From contig JAPYMA010000902.1 of NCBI GenBank assembly GCA_035041965.1, positions 62,001 to 126,000 on the forward strand: a stretch of 64,000 nucleotides of DNA, written 5' to 3'. Origin of the DNA: Anisakis pegreffii. Taxonomy: Eukaryota; Nematoda; Chromadorea; Rhabditida; Anisakidae. Every line of letters begins with the position of its first letter. The first letter of the stretch is position 1. Made by a program: the position numbers and the translations under genes. This document shows positions 59,301-64,000 of the stretch, one piece after another. The notes under the pieces were generated by a model. It made no database searches. It was not told where the DNA came from and saw nothing but the letters and a program-made list of their open reading frames with translations.

Positions 59301-62300
59301 TCACTTATTGGCCTGTGAATTTTAGTCAGTCAATTGCTTATATTTGGAATGAATGAAGCTCGAAAAGGTTCACTAATTAAATCTTCAGATGTCATTTTAG
59401 TTTGAAATCGGTTATGTTCATAAGTGTATGTAAGTGTTTGCTGATGTTCTTTTTTTCAGAGTGATTATGCGCGAATAATTCTTGCAATTGCGGAAAGACT
59501 TTTGTCAGTTTTGAGGTTTGATAGAACTCTTGATCAAGTGCATCAAGTAGTAATTAGCTGTAGATGCGTTCAGTCCTATCAAAACATCTGCCGAACGTTC
59601 ATTTACGCGTATAATTGTGTAGTTGCTACTAAGTTGGTTAATAAGTTCAAAATGGAATATTTGCAATCGAGTGAAAATAAACTGCTCATTGCCATGGAAA
59701 CAACAAATTGCCTTGTATGCATCTTATGCTATGGATATATTCACTAGTGACGCCCACTTTAGCTAGTGACAGACATTTGCACGCAGTTACGTTCGTTTCA
59801 CAAGCACCTTTCATGTCACTCCCAGGTGTCGGGTTGAGATGTGGCACTGCATCGTACATGACTATAAAAATGATGGAATGGTAGAATAATCGATGTTTTA
59901 GTAATTGAAGAAATGAATCGACAGCAGTGGTTACTTGAAGTAATTGTGCACTTGGCTGAACTAAGATGAAAAAGATATCAGACAGCTTTCGAACATTCTT
60001 TTGATTTGCACTTCGATGGTTCACGTTACAACTCACTTAAATCGCACTTTCACAGCTATCCACCTGAGTTCGTAAATTAGATCAGCACCAATTAAATGAT
60101 CAACGTTAGAGTGTATTATTTATCATGAATAGAAAAATCACAGCTGCTCAGCGAAGGTCTAAGCTGGGAAGGAAATATAAAATTGTCATCGAAAAATGTG
60201 ATGAATGTTCAGTCTCTTCGAATATATCTTCTTGCTGAGACTATAAAACATTTGTTCGGTATAACAGTGGATTTTTAAAAAGCAAACGAGTACTGAGAAA
60301 AGTCAAGAAATTTTCTTCTATTTTCATTTGGAAAATGCACTTTCCAATTTTAATGAAATGCATCGTGTCATAATTCACCACTGCACGAGCCATCAAATTC
60401 AGCCAAGTGGTCATAAGTTTCCGTGTATTATTGAAATAGAAATTCATTCAATATCATTAACCTTGAAAGTTGCCTCAAATAACTCAAAAGAGTTGGATCA
60501 CCTCACCATTATCGCAAACAAAATGTTCGTTTCTGCGTTGCATTCAGCGGCCAGTCGACCAGCATATCTAATTTGTGATTTCAATATCGACTGATTACAT
60601 TATAGAGCCGAAAGTTGCATTCTTTAGCATATCCAGAGTCCGATCAACATCACATTTATGCAGTAATCTGCTTTCACGAAAAGCAGTTTGAAAGCAATTA
60701 TGAGGTATTTAGTTATGTTGTACAGCATTGTCGACGGCTTGTCGTATACGGAAAGCTTACATTTAATGAAGCGGTTATAGACTTATTTTTGCACAACGAC
60801 TGGTCAAAGTGAAATTGAGCAGTTCAGTGGTAGAGTCCGTTAATGTGAACTGTCATGATATACTCAGTTCAGTGATCAGGTGCTTTAGCTATGTGATTAT
60901 GGCAAAATGTGTCTGCCTGAACATGAAACAGTCAGTTCGGATAAAGATGTTCGGTGAATAATGAACGATGATTGTGTTTGTTACGTTAAATTGCTCGTTG
61001 TTGAGTGCTGAAATTCGTTTTAAGAAGAGATGAATAGCGAAGTTGTGTGGATTGCTGAAATTTGAAACATGTGATGTGATGGCGTGTGCTGTTTGTTGAG
61101 CAGTGGTTTGGCGTGGCTGTTTGTGAACGATTGGGGCAACATTTGTAGAGTTGATTGTTCGGATGAAGGGTTGGAATAAGATAGCATGGCGATGGCAAGA
61201 AATGGGAATAAGAACGAGAAAATTCGATATTGGATTGGAAGCATGCGGGTTGGTTGTGTCCGCTAGATGCGATATCTCATCGTGTTGTGACATCTTTTTT
61301 TGGAGCTTTTTTTTGGCAAGGGTGCGACACATCGCGTTTGGTACACTGAAAACTTCTATGCATAGAACTCCATTATTTCATTTCATTTGGCATTATTTGT
61401 GAAATGCAATATTTGAATCATTAGTTGAAATGTTTTTGAGTTTCGTACTGTAACATCAAACGAAAATTTCCTTCCAAACATTAAATATGGTGCATTCCAT
61501 CAAATTACGAAAACGTCAACTAATGCAGCCTAATCTTAACATTCGCAAGCAAACAGTCATATCTATAGCCACTTAGTAATTAAGTTCCGCTAGATATCCG
61601 GTCGCTTTCATATTTCAGCTATTACAGAAGTACTCATCACCGTCACTTACCTATCATCCTTGCACAATATCGTACAGCCTCTGTACTTGTGACATCTCCC
61701 GACTTGTAGAAACACTTGAATTGAGAATTATGCTTAGGTTCGGTAATGTTTTATTCACAGAATTTATTCTGCAAATGTGCTTTGCAGTTGACAATCACCG
61801 AACCAGTTTTGATGTCGCGAACAACTACACATTACTATTAGATATACTATGCGTTGAAATAACTCTCTTGCTGAACTTTGCGCAAACAACCAATGACATT
61901 CTAAATTTTAGTCATTTGTGCGTGTGAGTTGTTGATGCGGATCAAGGAATGGAAGCAAACTGAAGACGAAATCGTTTGGAAATTAACTAATGAATTGAAC
62001 GCAAATATTGATTTTGACACATAAAATTGCGTTTGCATGCGGCAAGGAAAGATGCGTATGCTGGGATGTGATGGTGATTTATGCATAATATCCACCTACA
62101 TTTGCAAACATATGCTCGTGCAAGTTACCTATGGAATATGGTTTTGTTTGGATGTGATTTCGATTCGATGAATAAATGAATAGGGATAATTGATGAATGA
62201 ACGAATGCTTGTACCTGCTTTGCTGATGCCCACTTGAAGCGAAACGATTGAAATTGAGCATTTTTGTTGCTTCAGTAAGAATTTGAACGAGGAAGAAAAA

Positions 62301-64000
62301 GGATGGGATGGGTGTATTGCGGCTTGTCGAGAACGATTGTCGATAAAGTGGTTGAGAACCAGAGAAAACTGTTATTGTGTACTGCTGCAGCTTACTGCGC
62401 ACCAAAAAAACATGCTGCACTATATGCGTCTCTCGGCATATATAGATGGTGTACTTCTTGGCTATAGCCTCATTGACTCATCCAGACTCGCCTCGCAGCA
62501 TTCGTTCGGATAGAACAAACATGGATGTGAGAGCCTGCCTGTAGGCTGCTGTTCGGCTGATTGACTCGACTCTGATTCGTATCATAAAGCCGTCTCACTA
62601 CCACCTTTCAATCTATTTCGCATCGCAGCTCAGCCCTCTTTGCATCCATCCGCCCGACTTCCAACGGCCTGCCTTGTCCATTCTCCTCCTTTCCTTGACA
62701 AACCAGTCTTCATGGATGCATTCCTGTGGACGGTTGCTTGCTGGATCATCACTCTTATTGGTGTTCCGACTTGAGCTCCTTCTTTCTATCACCAAGATCA
62801 TTATCACCAAACTCTATTTTCATGATAGTACAAGTAACTCATCATTCATTACACATTACTCATCAATCTCTGAGACACTGTTCATTTCATGAAACTTTCC
62901 TAATCATTCTATTATCAAGAATTCCCGATTTCTTCTTTTTAGTAGACAGAAATCAAGAGAAAAGTTTTACTTGGCAAGCCGACCTTCGAATCGGTCTATT
63001 TTGCATATCATACTTGAGATAACATCATCATTTTCGCGACGCTAGCAACCTCTGATGGTCTTGTGTCATCAGTTGAGGTTTTATCTTTACAAATGATATA
63101 AATCACACAAAGTGAAGTTATATTCAATCGCTGTCTGATGCTGAATAGAATAAGCCATTTTCAATCAAAGTACTAAAGTGACTTTGTTTCTGATGATTGA
63201 TGGGACGATAGCCGTCAGTCGACTGACGTTATCAATTCATTTCCTGTCTTGTTGGTTCGTTTCGAATGTGTTTTTGATTCGTTCATTTCTGCAAATCTTT
63301 TTTTAACTCAGCCAAAACGCACAAATGGACACAAACTCCACAGACTAGTCAAATGCAATGTGTGTTGCTCGAATGTAATGAGAAAATGAATTTTCAATTG
63401 AGTTATTTTCTTGGATCTTTTTCGCTCCGATCTGGCTCAGTCCTTCAATCTCATCTTCAGTACATGATTAGTTTTGCAGTTAGTCGAGTTGGTGGTATTA
63501 GTATTCGGAATGAGATTACGACGAGGAAAGTGCTAATCTCAGTGGATTATTCGAAATTTGTAGAAAGAAACGATTTTTTAAACATTTTCACTGGTGTTTT
63601 TTGGTTGTTTGCTGACGAATTGGTCGCATTTAATTTCATTTGCTTGTCGAATGAAATTAATTCAAGCTGAATGCAATTTGAATCCTCCAACTCTCATATC
63701 CTCTGATGGATATTTCAGTTTTTTACTTTCTGCTGAAATCAAACACTGTATGTAGTCATGTAATACATATATATGCACAATCAATGTTTACCTAGCATCC
63801 CCATTCTCATCCTCATCAATATTCATCCGATGTATACAAATATGTTCTATTTTTTAGCAGCGTCCTTTCGCCTTTATATTTGTTTTAGTTTTTACCTTTT
63901 ATGAATAGAACTTTCATTTTCCGAATTCCGTTTCCATGATTGCATTCAGTGGATAGCAATTCTATTTGATTCAGTTCGTTTTCATCTGAGATATTTGCTC
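56395..64000. other. Gene-poor region, nothing supported
   Basis: Only short ORFs without domain matches or coherent splice sites. A TATATAG sequence at about 62441 and a short ATG ORF at 62713 with a hydrophobic stretch could mark a 5' end, but this is too weak to call. No tRNA, rRNA or CRISPR-like array was seen. Confidence 0.4.
58278..58555. repeat. Possible small inverted-repeat element
   Basis: TGTCAGTGTGACTG near 58283 and its inverted counterpart CAGTCACACTGACA near 58538 bound about 275 bp of AT-rich sequence with no ORF. Confidence 0.35.

Noticed and set aside
60889..61332. 147-codon minus-strand ORF
   Set aside because: No domain, signal peptide or splice sites; composition looks like random AT-rich translation.
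62713..62775. Short ATG ORF with hydrophobic stretch below a TATATAG sequence
   Set aside because: Could be a first exon, but no following exon could be identified.

Overview
This is a eukaryotic window, AT-rich, with spliced genes that use GT..AG introns and TTTCAG-type acceptors. The gene content and style fit a nematode or another small-genome ecdysozoan: expanded M13 (neprilysin) metallopeptidases, protein phosphatase inhibitor 2, a bHLH-PAS-like HLH protein, a polynucleotide kinase fragment and many short MITE-type DNA transposons. The species itself cannot be fixed from the sequence.

Layout. (1) 1-1947 is a second, rearranged copy of the region upstream of the plus-strand neprilysin gene. 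It is fused at 1947/1948 to the last three exons of a polynucleotide kinase 3'-phosphatase gene (1948-2663). (2) 4816-20458, minus strand, is a 26-exon gene that joins in frame throughout. It encodes an approximately 3096-residue type II membrane protein with FOUR complete M13 peptidase domains in series, each with HELTH and GENIAD. It contains a recent direct duplication of about 6.8 kb (period about 7.3 kb) that took a two-domain gene to four domains. (3) 20459-24461 is the divergent upstream region, with a tandem repeat of about 1.06 kb. (4) 24462-33306, plus strand, is a 13-exon paralogue encoding an approximately 1539-residue secreted protein with TWO complete M13 domains. (5) 34910-40251 holds a small two-exon gene with an RRGSI motif, a (TA)n microsatellite, two exons of an unrecognised minus-strand gene, an 806-bp hAT-like element with a perfect 8-bp target duplication, and a three-exon HLH gene. 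(6) 46185-47575, minus strand, is protein phosphatase inhibitor 2. (7) From 47.6 kb to the end the sequence is gene-poor. The only candidate there is a small secreted, possibly amidated-peptide precursor at 56038-56394, plus MITEs and palindromes.

How the genes fit together. The two neprilysin genes are head to head and nearly match exon by exon, so they descend from one two-domain ancestor. One kept a signal peptide and is secreted. The other has a signal anchor with a Pro/Ser/Thr stalk and doubled its domain pair. Together they would give a soluble and a membrane-tethered multi-active-site ectopeptidase, loosely analogous in design to two-domain somatic ACE. The four-domain protein is the most unusual object in the window. 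It is an inference from splice signals and reading-frame continuity and needs transcript evidence.
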